A stretch of DNA of 41,259 bases from Pseudomonas viridiflava. GTDB taxonomy: Bacteria; Pseudomonadota; Gammaproteobacteria; Pseudomonadales; Pseudomonadaceae. Below, in pieces: positions 15,238 through 24,742 of the stretch. The notes beneath the pieces are model-generated. The model saw nothing but the letters and a program-made list of their open reading frames with translations. It ran no database searches and was not told the DNA's origin. A program made the position numbers and the translations under genes. The stretch spans positions 1 to 41,259 of the forward strand of contig NZ_UUPU01000101.1 in the NCBI RefSeq assembly GCF_900591205.1, read 5' to 3'. Each line of letters begins with the position of its first letter. Position 1 is the stretch's first letter.

Positions 15238-17700
15238 TCAGCGGAATGTGCCGGGCGCCTTGAATAACAGAGGCTGCGGCCGCACAGGTCGACACTGCAA
15301 GCTATCAAAGGTCAACAATTGCGGGCGTTCAATCAGGTAGCCCTGAGCGTAGTCCACACCGATCTCGAGTAATGCCTGTTCGATCTGCGGTGTTTCAACA
15401 AACTCTGCAATCGTGCGCTTGCCCATGACATGGCCGATGTGATTGATCACTTCAACCATCGCGCGGTTAATCGGGTCGTCCAGCATATCCTTTACGAAAC
15501 TTCCATCGATCTTCAGGAAGTCTACAGGTAAATGTTTGAGATAAGCGAATGAAGACATTCCGGCACAAAAGTCATCGAGCGAGAAATGGCAGCCTAACGC
15601 TTTGAGTTCATTAATAAATCGGATTGCACTGCCCAAGTTAGCAATCGCGCTGGTTTCGGTAATTTCAAAACAGATCATTCTCGGCGGAATACTGTAAGCG
15701 TGAAATTTCTCACGTAAAAAACCAAGAAACTCGTCATCGCCAATAGTTATACCTGACAGATTAATCGCACACATGGCCATGGGCCGCCCGGGACGTTCCT
15801 GCATGCACCGGGCGATCAGTTTGAATACGTTCTCCACGACCCAACGGTCCAGGGACGTCATCAAACCGTAGCGCTCGGCAGCCGGGATAAAACTGTCCGG
15901 CAATATGATGCGGCCGGCTTCATCATGCAGGCGCAGCAGGATTTCAATGTGCCCGTCGCCGCCGTCGGTATGCCCCAGCGGTGAGATTTCCTGGGCATAC
16001 AGGCAAAACCGATTCTCCTCCAGCGCCATGTGCAAGCGCTGCACCCAGGCCATTTCGCCAAAGCGCAGGGACAGCTCCGAGTCATCGGCGTGATACACCT
16101 GCACGCGGTTGCGGCCTTTTTCCTTGGCCATGTAGCACGCCATGTCGGCGGCGCGCAGCGAAGTTTCCAAGGTAGTCGGGGTGTGCGAGATATGCACCAG
16201 GCCGATACTCACAGTGGTCATGAACGGCCGGCCCTTCCATACGAAATGCAGGTTTTGCACGGTATGGCGCAGGCTCTCGGCAATCTTTTCCGCCACCGGC
16301 GCCGGGCAGTTCTCCAGCAGAATGCCGAATTCATCACCGCCCAGGCGCGCCAGGGTGTCGCCTTCACGCAGGTCCGATTGCAGCAGCGCGCAGATATGCC
16401 GCAGCAGCTCGTCACCCGCGGCGTGACCGCAGGTGTCGTTAACCAGCTTGAACTGGTCCAGGTCAAGAAACATCAACGCGTGCCGCCCGCCTTGCTGTTG
16501 CCCTGCCGGGTGCAGCACCTGCTCCAGGCGAAATTCGAATTCGCGGCGGTTGGCCAGGCCGGTCAAGGCATCATGGGTAGCCTGCCACGACAGGTTGGCA
16601 ATATATTGACGCTCCTGGGTCATGTCGTGCAGCACCAGCACCGCCCCCGTGACCTTGCCGGCACTGCGGATCGGCGCGCCCACCAGGGTCACCGACACCG
16701 TACTGCCATCCAGGCGCTGGATGGTTTTCGAATGCTCGCTGCCGCCGCCGAGCCGGCCCTTGACGATGTGCTCGATCAGGGTAAAGCCGTCAGGCTGGGC
16801 ATTGTCATCCAGCAGGTTGAACAAGGCGGCCAGGGGCTGGCCCTGAGCCTGGGCCGACTGCCAATGGGTCAGCGCCTCAGCCGCCGGGTTGAGGTAGGTG
16901 ATGGCGCCGTCGACATCCGTGGTGATCACCCCATCGCCAATCGACTCCAGGGTAATCTGCGCCCGCTCCTTCTCCTCTTGCAGGGCATCGGCGAACGCAT
17001 GGCGCTGAGTCAGCAACTTATGGGTACGCAACAGCGCCAGTACGATCAGGCCCAGGGCCGTCGCCAGGTTGGTGATCAACAGCAGCCGCAGGATCATCCG
17101 CGAGCCTTCGCCCAATGCATCGCTGAAAGCCTTGGCGGCGGGGGTCACGCCCTCGTTAATGGCGATGATATGGGCCTTCCATTGGCGCACATCGTTAGCG
17201 TTGACCTGGTCGCGGGCGATAGTCTGGTGCATCTCGCGGGCCAGGTCGTCCAGCTGAACCAGGTAGCCATCGCCCACGGTCCACAGCTCAATCGCTTTTT
17301 CCAGGTAGCTGAAGTGGCGGAAATTGAGGTACAGCCAGATCAGGCTGGAGACATCATCGGGATGATTACCGCCCTTGAGAATCCCCAGGCGGGCAGCACT
17401 GAGATCGGGCGTGGGGCGGTCCAGGGCAACACGCAGCTCATGTCCGCCCTGGGGCACGGCTATGGCCTGCTGGTATTTGAGGTAGGTGGCATCTTCGCGG
17501 TTATCGGCGTACAGCGTCAGGTAATAAATTGCATCCTTCTGACCCTTGGACCACAGGCTTTCGCCGGCCACATAACCGCGCACCGCCGAAAGCACGTAGA
17601 GACTGACGCAGCCCAACAATGCCTGAAACAGCACGACAGCGATGAAAGGCCACACAATGCCCAACAGCCGAGGCGTTCCGAGAGTCCGCTTTTGCTTCAT
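15238..17700 (-). CDS. rbdA: c-di-GMP phosphodiesterase/cyclase RbdA (PAS-GGDEF-EAL)
   Basis: The 820-residue membrane protein has TM1 at about 12-40, a periplasmic helical domain about 41-200, TM2 about 203-224, PAS about 246-365, GGDEF about 370-535 and EAL about 545-795. GGDEF (454-458) is intact, with an RxxD I-site (R445-D448). The EAL motif reads EIL (586-588), but the catalytic acid, NLSG (647-650), the FEITE Glu, DDF (709-711), K730, E766 and Q786 are all present, so phosphodiesterase activity is likely. In P. aeruginosa, RbdA promotes biofilm dispersal. The name rests on domain order, length and the ABC-rbdA neighbourhood. The start is ATG 17700, preceded by AAGGGA; the frame opens earlier, at 17826, inside the ABC gene. 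Confidence 0.83.
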   Translation of the reverse strand: MKQKRTLGTPRLLGIVWPFIAVVLFQALLGCVSLYVLSAVRGYVAGESLWSKGQKDAIYYLTLYADNREDATYLKYQQAIAVPQGGHELRVALDRPTPDLSAARLGILKGGNHPDDVSSLIWLYLNFRHFSYLEKAIELWTVGDGYLVQLDDLAREMHQTIARDQVNANDVRQWKAHIIAINEGVTPAAKAFSDALGEGSRMILRLLLITNLATALGLIVLALLRTHKLLTQRHAFADALQEEKERAQITLESIGDGVITTDVDGAITYLNPAAEALTHWQSAQAQGQPLAALFNLLDDNAQPDGFTLIEHIVKGRLGGGSEHSKTIQRLDGSTVSVTLVGAPIRSAGKVTGAVLVLHDMTQERQYIANLSWQATHDALTGLANRREFEFRLEQVLHPAGQQQGGRHALMFLDLDQFKLVNDTCGHAAGDELLRHICALLQSDLREGDTLARLGGDEFGILLENCPAPVAEKIAESLRHTVQNLHFVWKGRPFMTTVSIGLVHISHTPTTLETSLRAADMACYMAKEKGRNRVQVYHADDSELSLRFGEMAWVQRLHMALEENRFCLYAQEISPLGHTDGGDGHIEILLRLHDEAGRIILPDSFIPAAERYGLMTSLDRWVVENVFKLIARCMQERPGRPMAMCAINLSGITIGDDEFLGFLREKFHAYSIPPRMICFEITETSAIANLGSAIRFINELKALGCHFSLDDFCAGMSSFAYLKHLPVDFLKIDGSFVKDMLDDPINRAMVEVINHIGHVMGKRTIAEFVETPQIEQALLEIGVDYAQGYLIERPQLLTFDSLQCRPVRPQPLLFKAPGTFR

Positions 17701-17770
17701 GAAGTCCCTTGCACATGCACTGCTGAATACGCACGCGAAAATCCGCTTCCGATAGCTGAGCCCGGCTAAA

Positions 17771-19588
17771 TCAACGCACTTGTTGCAAGTGTCCGTATAG
17801 CTTGGCGTACAAGCCGCCATCGGCAATCAATTGCTGATGATCACCATCTTCAGCAATGTGACCGCCGTCAAACACTAATACTCGATCCGCCTGCTTAACC
17901 GCCGACAAGCGGTGAGCAATGATCAGTGTAGTACGGCCGCTGAGAAACCGCGCCAACGCCTGGTGCAGGTTGTACTCGGTGGCGGCGTCCAGGGCGGAGG
18001 TGGCTTCGTCGAGGATCACCACTTTCGGCTCGGCCAGCACCATGCGCGCAATCGCCAGGCGCTGACGCTGCCCGCCGGAAAACCGCACGCCGGAACGCCC
18101 CACCACACTGTCCAAACCCAGTGGTAGCGCCTTGACGGTAGCATCCAGCTGGGCAATTTCCAGCGCCTGCCAGCAGGCTTGGTCGCTGCGCTCACGGCCC
18201 ATGGTCAGGTTGGCGCGCACCGTGTCGTTGAACAGCGCCGGGTGTTGCAGCACCACCGCCACGTTCTCGCGAATGGTCGCAAGGCCGATTGCCTGCTGGG
18301 TAGCACCGCCAAAACGGATACTGCCCGCCTGCGGCGTATACAGGCCGAGCAACAGTTGCACCAGGGTGCTTTTGCCGCCGCCGCTGGCGCCGACAATCGC
18401 CACCTTTTCGCCGGGCGCGATGCTCAGGTTCAACTGGTCCAGCACCAGGTCTTCGCCATAGCCGAAGTTGAGGCCGCGCACCTCGATGCCAACGGTTGCG
18501 CGCCCGATAAACGGGTCCTCGCCGCCCGGGTATTGCGGCTCGTCAGCGCGTGCCAGCAGCTCGTTGATCCGCGTCAGCGCCCCGCCCGCCGCATAATAGG
18601 CATATTGCAGGTTCAACAGCTGCTCCACTGGGCCGATCATGAACCACAGGTAACTGAACACCGCGAGCATCTGACCGATGGACAGGTCAGAAAACAGCAC
18701 CGTGAGCATCGCCGCCGCACGGAAGATGTCGATACCGAACTGGAACAGCAAGCCACTGGCGCGGCTCGACGCATCGGTTTTCCATTGTGAGTGGATCGCA
18801 TAGTCGCGCACTTCCTGGGCGCGCTGGCCGAGGCGCCCGAGGAAGAAGCCCTGGCGGTTGCCGGCGCGCACCTCCTGGATGGCATCCAGGGTTTCGGTCA
18901 GGGCCTGGGTAAAACGCGAGGTGCTGTCGTTTTCCAGCTTCTTCAAGTGTTTGACCCGTTTACCCAACTGCACCGTGGCGTAGATCACCAACGGGTTGAA
19001 CAGCAGGATCAGCAACGCCAGTTGCCAATGCATCCACACCAGGATCGCCGACGTGCCGACCAGGGTCAGCATGGCCACCAGGAAACGGCTGAGGGTTTCG
19101 CCGACGAATTTATCCAGCGTGTCCAGGTCGGTGACCAGGTGCGTGGTGACCGTGCCGCTGCCCAGGCTTTCGTATTCGCCGAGGGAAATGCGCTTGAGGC
19201 GCTCGATCAGACGCACGCGGATGCGGTACACAATGTCCTTGGCCAGCCGCGCAAACAGCCGCGCCTGCACCACGTTGAACAGCAGGGCCCCGCAGCGCAG
19301 CAACAGGGTCACCAGCAGCATCAGGCCGATATAGCCGGCGGCCTTCTGCCAGCCGAGGGGCAACGCGTGGTTCATCACCTTGAGCGCGGCATCGCCACGG
19401 CCCAGCAGCACTTCGTCTACCAACAACGGCAATAGCAAGGGGATGGGCACGCTGCACAGGGTCGCCAGCACGGCGACGCCATTGGCGATCCACAGGGATT
19501 TCTTGTGACGCAGGGCCAGGCGGCGAATTTCCGCCCAGGTCAGTCGGTCGGCACGTTTGACAGGCTCCAGGTCGGGCTGGTCATGCAC
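17771..19588 (-). CDS. ABC exporter, fused permease and ATPase
   Basis: The half-transporter of 605 residues acts as a homodimer in the inner membrane. Six transmembrane helices lie in about residues 30-330 (ABC transporter type 1), and the ATPase domain in about 365-600. Walker A is GASGGGKST (400-408), the signature is FSGGQ (503-507), Walker B is VVILDE (523-528), and the H-loop is His559. The start is GTG 19588, which overlaps the stop of the DsbA-like gene by 8 bases (translational coupling) and has TGGAG about 10 bases upstream. Lipid A-like, peptide or drug exporters share this architecture, so the substrate is open. In PAO1 the equivalent gene precedes rbdA. Confidence 0.87.
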   Translation of the reverse strand: MHDQPDLEPVKRADRLTWAEIRRLALRHKKSLWIANGVAVLATLCSVPIPLLLPLLVDEVLLGRGDAALKVMNHALPLGWQKAAGYIGLMLLVTLLLRCGALLFNVVQARLFARLAKDIVYRIRVRLIERLKRISLGEYESLGSGTVTTHLVTDLDTLDKFVGETLSRFLVAMLTLVGTSAILVWMHWQLALLILLFNPLVIYATVQLGKRVKHLKKLENDSTSRFTQALTETLDAIQEVRAGNRQGFFLGRLGQRAQEVRDYAIHSQWKTDASSRASGLLFQFGIDIFRAAAMLTVLFSDLSIGQMLAVFSYLWFMIGPVEQLLNLQYAYYAAGGALTRINELLARADEPQYPGGEDPFIGRATVGIEVRGLNFGYGEDLVLDQLNLSIAPGEKVAIVGASGGGKSTLVQLLLGLYTPQAGSIRFGGATQQAIGLATIRENVAVVLQHPALFNDTVRANLTMGRERSDQACWQALEIAQLDATVKALPLGLDSVVGRSGVRFSGGQRQRLAIARMVLAEPKVVILDEATSALDAATEYNLHQALARFLSGRTTLIIAHRLSAVKQADRVLVFDGGHIAEDGDHQQLIADGGLYAKLYGHLQQVR

Positions 19589-20216
19589 AGGTGGCGCGCT
19601 CCAACCAACGGGCCAGCAAGGGTGAGAGCTCGGACAGCGGCTGATAGCCATTGGTCAGCAACGCCAACTGGCCATTACGCTCGGCCAGCAGGGTCGGGAA
19701 GCCGGCAATGCCCAAATCCTGCACCCAGGTGAAATCGGCGGCCGTCGCCGCGTGCTGCTCGGCGCGGTCGAACGCGCCGGCAAACTCGATACGCGGGATG
19801 CCCGCCTCCTCGGCCAGCTCCACCAGCACACTGGCGAGGGTCACATCGCGACCTTCGACATAAAACGCACGCTGGATCAGCCCCAGCAGCTTCCAGGCAC
19901 AATCCGGCGCCAGGCTGCGTGCGGTGACAATGGCACGGCACGCAGGCTCGGTGTCGTAGACAAAACCCTCGGGCAACGCGCCTTCACGCTTGAACGGCTG
20001 GCCGGTGGCGTCGGTGACGGCCTGCCAGTGCTCAAGGATGTAGCGTCGGGTGGTCGGTTCCAGCGCCGCGCCACTGCCGGTGCGCAAACCGCCCACCACC
20101 AGGTGCAGCTCTACGCCGGCCGCGTGGGCCTGCTCCACCAACGCTTCGGCCACCGGGGCAAAGCCCCAGCACCAGGAACACATCGGGTCCATTACGTAGA
20201 GCAGGCGCGCGGACAT
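19581..20216 (-). CDS. DsbA-family oxidoreductase, FrnE-like
   Basis: The cytosolic protein of 211 residues has a thioredoxin fold with a CSWC active site (Cys13-Cys16) in MDPMCSWCWGF, no signal peptide, and the long helical insertion of the DsbA/2-hydroxychromene carboxylate isomerase group (about 70-160). A cis-proline loop appears as IAGFPTLLAERNG. It probably handles thiol-disulfide exchange in the cytoplasm. It starts three bases after the trhO stop and overlaps the ABC gene, so trhO, this gene and the exporter form one tight unit. Confidence 0.85.
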   Translation of the reverse strand: MSARLLYVMDPMCSWCWGFAPVAEALVEQAHAAGVELHLVVGGLRTGSGAALEPTTRRYILEHWQAVTDATGQPFKREGALPEGFVYDTEPACRAIVTARSLAPDCAWKLLGLIQRAFYVEGRDVTLASVLVELAEEAGIPRIEFAGAFDRAEQHAATAADFTWVQDLGIAGFPTLLAERNGQLALLTNGYQPLSELSPLLARWLERATCA

Positions 20217-20219
20217 GGC

Positions 20220-21161
20220 TCAAGCCTCGGAAGGGGTTTGCTTATAGTTGAAGCCAATCGGGTGCGGCATATTGCGGGCCTTGGCCAGTTCAATCTGCTT
20301 CTGCCGGTCGATCGCGCTGCGGCGGGTTTTCTCCGGCAGCTTATCCCAGCAATGTGGGCAGCTGATGCCGGCCACATAGTGCTCGGACGCACGGTCTTCG
20401 ATGCTCACCGGAGTGCGGCAGGCATGACATTGATCGTAGTCGCCTTCGCTCAAGTCATGGCGCACAGTCACGCGGTTGTCGAACACAAAGCAGTCGCCCT
20501 GCCATTTGGTTTCGGCCTGTGGCACCTCTTCGAGGTACTTCAGGATGCCGCCCTTGAGGTGGTAAACCTCATCGAAGCCTTCGCTGAGCATATAGCTGGA
20601 AGCCTTCTCGCAACGAATGCCGCCGGTGCAGAACATCGCGACTTTCTTGTGCTTGGCAGGGTCGAAGTTGGCTTTGATATAGTCGGGAAATTCGCGAAAA
20701 CTGGTGGTTTTCGGGTCGATCGCGCCTTCAAAAGTGCCGATCGACACTTCATAGTCGTTGCGGGTGTCGATCAACAGTACTTCCGGGTCGCTGATCAGCG
20801 CGTTCCAGTCCTGCGGGTCAACGTAGGTGCCGACTTTTTTGTTCGGGTCGACGCCTTCGACGCCCAGGGTCACGATCTCTTTCTTGAGCTTGACCTTGGT
20901 GCGGTAGAACGGCTGGTCATCGCAGTACGACTCTTTGTGGTCGATGTCGTCCATGCGTGGGTCGTTCTTGAGCCAGGCCATCAGGCCATCAATGCCTTCG
21001 CGGCTGCCGGAAACGGTGCCGTTGATGCCTTCCTCGGCGATCAGCAACGTGCCTTTGATGCCGTTGTCGACCATCGCCTGCAGCAGTGGCTCGCGCAGGG
21101 CGACGTAATCTTCAAGGGTGACGAACTTATACAGTGCCGCCACGACAATCAGTTGAGTCAT
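20220..21161 (-). CDS. trhO: tRNA uridine(34) hydroxylase TrhO (YceA)
   Basis: The enzyme makes 5-hydroxyuridine at position 34 of certain tRNAs in an oxygen-dependent reaction. At 313 residues it has the family's layout: an acylphosphatase-like N-terminal domain (about 1-95), a rhodanese domain (about 120-220) with the loop CTGGIRC at 178-184, and a C-terminal zinc-like part with CHAC (about 240) and CPHC. GGAGAG nine bases before ATG 21161 supports the start. It heads the unit with the DsbA-like and ABC genes and is separated from bolA by a terminator. Confidence 0.92.
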   Translation of the reverse strand: MTQLIVVAALYKFVTLEDYVALREPLLQAMVDNGIKGTLLIAEEGINGTVSGSREGIDGLMAWLKNDPRMDDIDHKESYCDDQPFYRTKVKLKKEIVTLGVEGVDPNKKVGTYVDPQDWNALISDPEVLLIDTRNDYEVSIGTFEGAIDPKTTSFREFPDYIKANFDPAKHKKVAMFCTGGIRCEKASSYMLSEGFDEVYHLKGGILKYLEEVPQAETKWQGDCFVFDNRVTVRHDLSEGDYDQCHACRTPVSIEDRASEHYVAGISCPHCWDKLPEKTRRSAIDRQKQIELAKARNMPHPIGFNYKQTPSEA

Positions 21162-21251
21162 GGGTGTTCTCTCCAGGTGGCTACCCTCGTAAGGGGTGAA
21201 CCGGATAGCAGCAGCTGCGAGTGTTTAGCCACAAGCTGCCAGTAAAAGCAT

Positions 21252-21279
21252 AAAAAACGCGCCGACTAGGCGGCGCGTT
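21252..21279 (-). terminator. Intrinsic terminator after bolA
   Basis: AACGCGCCG (21256-21264) pairs with CGGCGCGTT (21271-21279) around ACTAGG. On the minus strand it is followed by a run of Ts (six As on the plus strand, 21252-21257). It ends the DUF2059-bolA transcript and isolates trhO. Confidence 0.85.
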
Positions 21280-21350
21280 GGGGATTGTAGCAAGAAGGAC
21301 GCTGCGAGGGCTCTAATCTTGTGGCTTGCAGCTGACAGCTTTTGGCTGCC

Positions 21351-21638
21351 TCAATGCCCACCGGCGCAGGTCGGCGAGGCCGGGGCTGCGTCGATTTTGG
21401 CCCATTCTTCAGGCGTGTAGGTATGCAGCGCCAGCGCATGAAATTCGCTCATCAGGTCACCCAGGGTGGCGTAGACCGTCTGATGGCGCCTGACGCGGTT
21501 AAGCCCTTCGAACTGCTGGCTCACCAGCACCGCCTTGAAGTGGGTCTGCAACCCACGGCTGTGCATATGGCTTTCATCCAGCACGCTGATATGGTCCGGG
21601 CTCAGGGCGGCGAGCGCCGTTTCGATACGCTGTTGCAT
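21351..21638 (-). CDS. bolA: BolA-family protein
   Basis: The 95-residue cytosolic protein has the BolA core: HMHSRGLQTHFKAVLVSQQF, followed by RHQTVYATLGDLM. The conserved histidines take part in [2Fe-2S] sharing with monothiol glutaredoxins. BolA proteins also affect cell shape and stress survival. The start is ATG 21638, because AGGA lies six bases upstream of it; the ATG two codons earlier (21644) overlaps that ribosome binding site. It sits 12 bases after the DUF2059 gene, as in PAO1, where bolA is in this same neighbourhood. Confidence 0.9.
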   Translation of the reverse strand: MQQRIETALAALSPDHISVLDESHMHSRGLQTHFKAVLVSQQFEGLNRVRRHQTVYATLGDLMSEFHALALHTYTPEEWAKIDAAPASPTCAGGH

Positions 21639-21650
21639 GGTCATTCCTGC

Positions 21651-22169
21651 TTACTTCTTCTTGGCCGGTGCAGCGGCTTTAGGCGTCAGCTCGTTGGTCA
21701 TGTCTTCCAACAGCTTGTTCACCACCGGCACGGCGCTTTCGAGCTTGGCCTGGGTCATCTGGGCCGATTGCTGGGTCAGCTGCGGCATTTTTTCCAGGAC
21801 TTTCTTGCCCAGTGGCGACTGGTAGAACGCAACCAGGTCCTTGAGCTCGGATTCGCTGAAGTTACTGGTGTAGAGCTTGACCATGTCCGGCTTCAGCTTT
21901 GGCCAGCCGATAGCCTGGTCCAGGGCGGCGTTGGCCTTGGCCTGGTAGCTGTCCAGCACGGACTGCTTGGCGGCAGGCGCCTTGGTCTGTTCAAAACGCT
22001 GGGCGAACATTTGCTGCACTTGCATGTACACCGGGGTCCCCAGCTTGTCGGCATGGGCCAGGGTAAGGAAGGCTTCGGCACTGGCGTTGTGGCTGGCGGT
22101 ATCGGCAAAAACCTGGCCGCTGGCGCAAACCAGAGCAACCGCGGTACAGATGGCACGAAGACGAGTCAT
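21651..22169 (-). CDS. Periplasmic DUF2059 protein
   Basis: The 172-residue protein has a signal peptide (RAICTAVALVCASGQVFA, cut near residue 22) and an all-helical body. The segment LYTSNFSESELKDLVAFYQS followed by PLGKKVLEKMPQLTQQS is the DUF2059 signature. The C-terminus is lysine- and alanine-rich. The function of the family is unknown. AAGGA before ATG 22169 supports the start. It is cotranscribed with bolA and divergent from fumC, with a 181-base gap in which I see no firm regulatory site. Confidence 0.85.
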   Translation of the reverse strand: MTRLRAICTAVALVCASGQVFADTASHNASAEAFLTLAHADKLGTPVYMQVQQMFAQRFEQTKAPAAKQSVLDSYQAKANAALDQAIGWPKLKPDMVKLYTSNFSESELKDLVAFYQSPLGKKVLEKMPQLTQQSAQMTQAKLESAVPVVNKLLEDMTNELTPKAAAPAKKK

Positions 22170-22350
22170 CGAGTTTCCTTTTCTAGCAGGCGAGGTAAGA
22201 CCCCAAGGGCGCCCATTCTGCGCCTAAAAAACCTTATGGCTCAACCCCGGGCCTTGTAAGGCAAGGATTGCCCGATGAAAAGTCTTTTAGGGAACCCCCA
22301 AGGTCCATCAGGGCCTAAACTGCGCAAACGAACCTGAAGGAGTGTGCCCG

Positions 22351-23739
22351 ATGAGCCGTATCGAAACCGACAGCCTGGGAGACGTACACGTCCCGGATGA
22401 CGCTTACTGGGGCGCCCAGACCCAACGTTCGCTGGTGAATTTCGCCATTGGCGAACAGCGCATGCCCCTCGCGGTACTGCATGCCCTGGCCCTGATCAAG
22501 AAGGCCGCTGCACGGGTCAACGACCGCAACGGCGACCTGCCCGCCGACATCGCCCGCCTGATCGAACAGGCCGCCGACGAAGTGCTGGCCGGCACCCATG
22601 ACGACCAGTTCCCACTTGTGGTCTGGCAGACCGGCAGCGGCACCCAGAGCAACATGAACGCCAACGAAGTGATCGCCGGCCGCGCCAACGAGCTGTCGGG
22701 CAAGGCCCGCGGCGGCAAGAGCCCGGTACACCCGAACGATCACGTCAACCGCTCCCAGAGTTCCAACGACTGTTTCCCCACCGCCATGAGCATTGCGGCG
22801 GTGCAGGCGGTGAACAAACAACTGCTGCCGGCGATCACCACGTTGTCCGGTGGCCTGGCGGAACTGTCGGCGCGGCATATGAAACTGGTGAAGACCGGCC
22901 GCACCCACATGATGGATGCCACGCCGATCACCTTCGGCCAGGAGCTGTCAGCCTTTATAGCCCAGCTCGATTACGCCGAACGCGCGATCCGCAGCGCCCT
23001 GCCCGCCGTGTGCGAACTGGCCCAGGGCGGCACCGCCGTCGGCACCGGGCTCAATTCACCGCATGGCTTTGGCGAGGCGATTGCGGCCGAGCTGGCGGCG
23101 CTGTCGGGTTTACCGTTCGTGACAGCCCCGAATAAATTCGCCGCCCTCTCCGGCCATGAGCCGCTGGTGACCCTGCATGGCGCGCTGAAAACCCTGGCGG
23201 TGGCCCTGATGAAAATCGCCAACGACCTGCGCCTGTTGGGCTCAGGCCCACGCGCCGGGCTGGCGGAAGTGAAGTTGCCGGCCAATGAGCCGGGCAGTTC
23301 GATCATGCCCGGCAAGGTCAACCCGACCCAGTGCGAAGCCTTGTCGATGCTGGCCTGCCAGGTATTGGGCAATGACGTGACCATCGGGATTGCCGCCAGC
23401 CAAGGGCATTTGCAGTTGAATGTGTATAAGCCGGTGATCATCCACAACCTGCTGGAGTCGATCCGCTTGCTGGCCGACGGTTGCAACAACTTCCAGGAGC
23501 ACTGCATTGCGGGCCTTGAGCCGGATGCCGAGCAAATGGCCGAGCACCTGGAGCGCGGGTTGATGCTGGTCACGGCGCTCAACCCGCATATCGGCTACGA
23601 CAAGTCAGCGCAGATCGCCAAGAAAGCCTACGCCGAAGGGCTGACCCTACGGCAGGCCGCGCTGGACCTGGGCTACCTCACCGACGCCGAGTTCGACCAG
23701 TGGGTTCGCCCGGAAAACATGCTCGAAGCCGGCCATTAA
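22351..23739 (+). CDS. fumC: Fumarate hydratase, class II
   Basis: FumC interconverts fumarate and L-malate in the TCA cycle without an iron-sulfur cluster. The 462-residue protein has the family signature GSSIMPGKVNPTQ, the GTQSNMNANEV substrate loop, and HPNDHVNRSQSSND with the catalytic histidine region. SSIMPGK is the mobile catalytic loop. GAAGGAG nine bases before ATG 22351 fixes the start. Its neighbours (DUF2059, bolA, trhO, rbdA) suggest it corresponds to the second fumC of PAO1. It overlaps the convergent EamA gene by 4 bases. Confidence 0.93.
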   Translation: MSRIETDSLGDVHVPDDAYWGAQTQRSLVNFAIGEQRMPLAVLHALALIKKAAARVNDRNGDLPADIARLIEQAADEVLAGTHDDQFPLVVWQTGSGTQSNMNANEVIAGRANELSGKARGGKSPVHPNDHVNRSQSSNDCFPTAMSIAAVQAVNKQLLPAITTLSGGLAELSARHMKLVKTGRTHMMDATPITFGQELSAFIAQLDYAERAIRSALPAVCELAQGGTAVGTGLNSPHGFGEAIAAELAALSGLPFVTAPNKFAALSGHEPLVTLHGALKTLAVALMKIANDLRLLGSGPRAGLAEVKLPANEPGSSIMPGKVNPTQCEALSMLACQVLGNDVTIGIAASQGHLQLNVYKPVIIHNLLESIRLLADGCNNFQEHCIAGLEPDAEQMAEHLERGLMLVTALNPHIGYDKSAQIAKKAYAEGLTLRQAALDLGYLTDAEFDQWVRPENMLEAGH

Positions 23740-24692
23740 GAGGCCATGCGCAGCCGCCGGGCCTTGAGCCCGGCGAGCAGCGAGGGCGCCAGTGCCACAG
23801 CCGCCGACCCCAGCACCACCACCAACGCCCCGAAATACCCGAGTGCATTGATCTCTTCGGCCTGCACATAGTCCGGCCACAGCCACGCCGCCAACGCGAC
23901 CGCCACAAAGGTCACCAACGGTGTGAGCGCCAGGGTGGCGCTGACCCGCGACGCCTCCCAATGCGCCAGGGCTTCGGCAAACGCACCGTAGGCCACCAGC
24001 GTATTCATGCAGCACGCCAGCAGCAGCCAGCCTTGCAGCGGGCTCAGTTGCAGAGCCTCCAGCGGATGCGCCCAAGGCGTGAGCAACACGGCGCACGACA
24101 GGTAGATCACCATCATCACCTGTAGCGAATTCCACACCGTGAGCAGCTGTTTCTGGCCCAGCGCGTAAAACACCCAAATAGTGGTGGCGAGCAAAACCGT
24201 GAGCACCCCGGCGGTGTAGGCGCCGAGCGAGGTCAGCAGCTCCGTCAGGCGCTGATTGAAAAACAGCCCGAAGCCGATGATCAACACCACCAGGCCCACG
24301 CCCTGCCCCAGGCTGAAACGCTCCTTGAACACCAACACGCTGGCGATCATCAGGAAGATCGGGCCCATCTGCACCACCAGTTGTGCGGTGCCGGGGCTGA
24401 GCAATTTCAGGCCCACCAGGTACAACACGTAGTTGCCCACCAGCCCGCACACGGCCATCGCCACCAGCCAGACGCCCTTGGGGCCGAGCACTTTGAGGCT
24501 GGGCAAACGCTGGGTAGCGGCCAGGTAGACGAACAGGCAACTGCCGGCCACGGTCAGGCGAAACCAGGTGACGGTCACCGGGTCCATCACCTGCAGTACC
24601 TGTTTGAGTTTGACCGGAAGAATGCCCCACAGAAACGCGGCCAGCAGGGTCAAGCCAAAGCCATAGACCCAGCGGCCGGAAGAGATGTGCAT
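23736..24692 (-). CDS. EamA/DMT-family transporter
   Basis: The 318-residue inner-membrane protein has about 10 hydrophobic segments in two EamA repeats, with GFGLTLLAAFLWGILPVKLK at the start of the first and TIWVFYALGQKQLL opening the second. Members of this drug/metabolite transporter group export amino acids or metabolites; the substrate here is unknown. The start chosen is ATG 24692; the frame opens earlier, at 24848, inside the thiolase gene, and an ATG at 24728 is also possible. The ribosome binding site is modest (CGGGGC). Confidence 0.82.
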   Translation of the reverse strand: MHISSGRWVYGFGLTLLAAFLWGILPVKLKQVLQVMDPVTVTWFRLTVAGSCLFVYLAATQRLPSLKVLGPKGVWLVAMAVCGLVGNYVLYLVGLKLLSPGTAQLVVQMGPIFLMIASVLVFKERFSLGQGVGLVVLIIGFGLFFNQRLTELLTSLGAYTAGVLTVLLATTIWVFYALGQKQLLTVWNSLQVMMVIYLSCAVLLTPWAHPLEALQLSPLQGWLLLACCMNTLVAYGAFAEALAHWEASRVSATLALTPLVTFVAVALAAWLWPDYVQAEEINALGYFGALVVVLGSAAVALAPSLLAGLKARRLRMAS

Positions 24693-24742
24693 GAGTGCCC
24701 CGAATGCCTGAGGAAGTGGAGGCAGCATTCTAGGGTCAAGCG

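Noticed and set aside
16030..17769. 579-residue open frame antisense to rbdA
   Set aside because: It mirrors the GC-rich codons of rbdA, has low-complexity Gln/His/Arg content and no family features; RbdA has full domain motifs.
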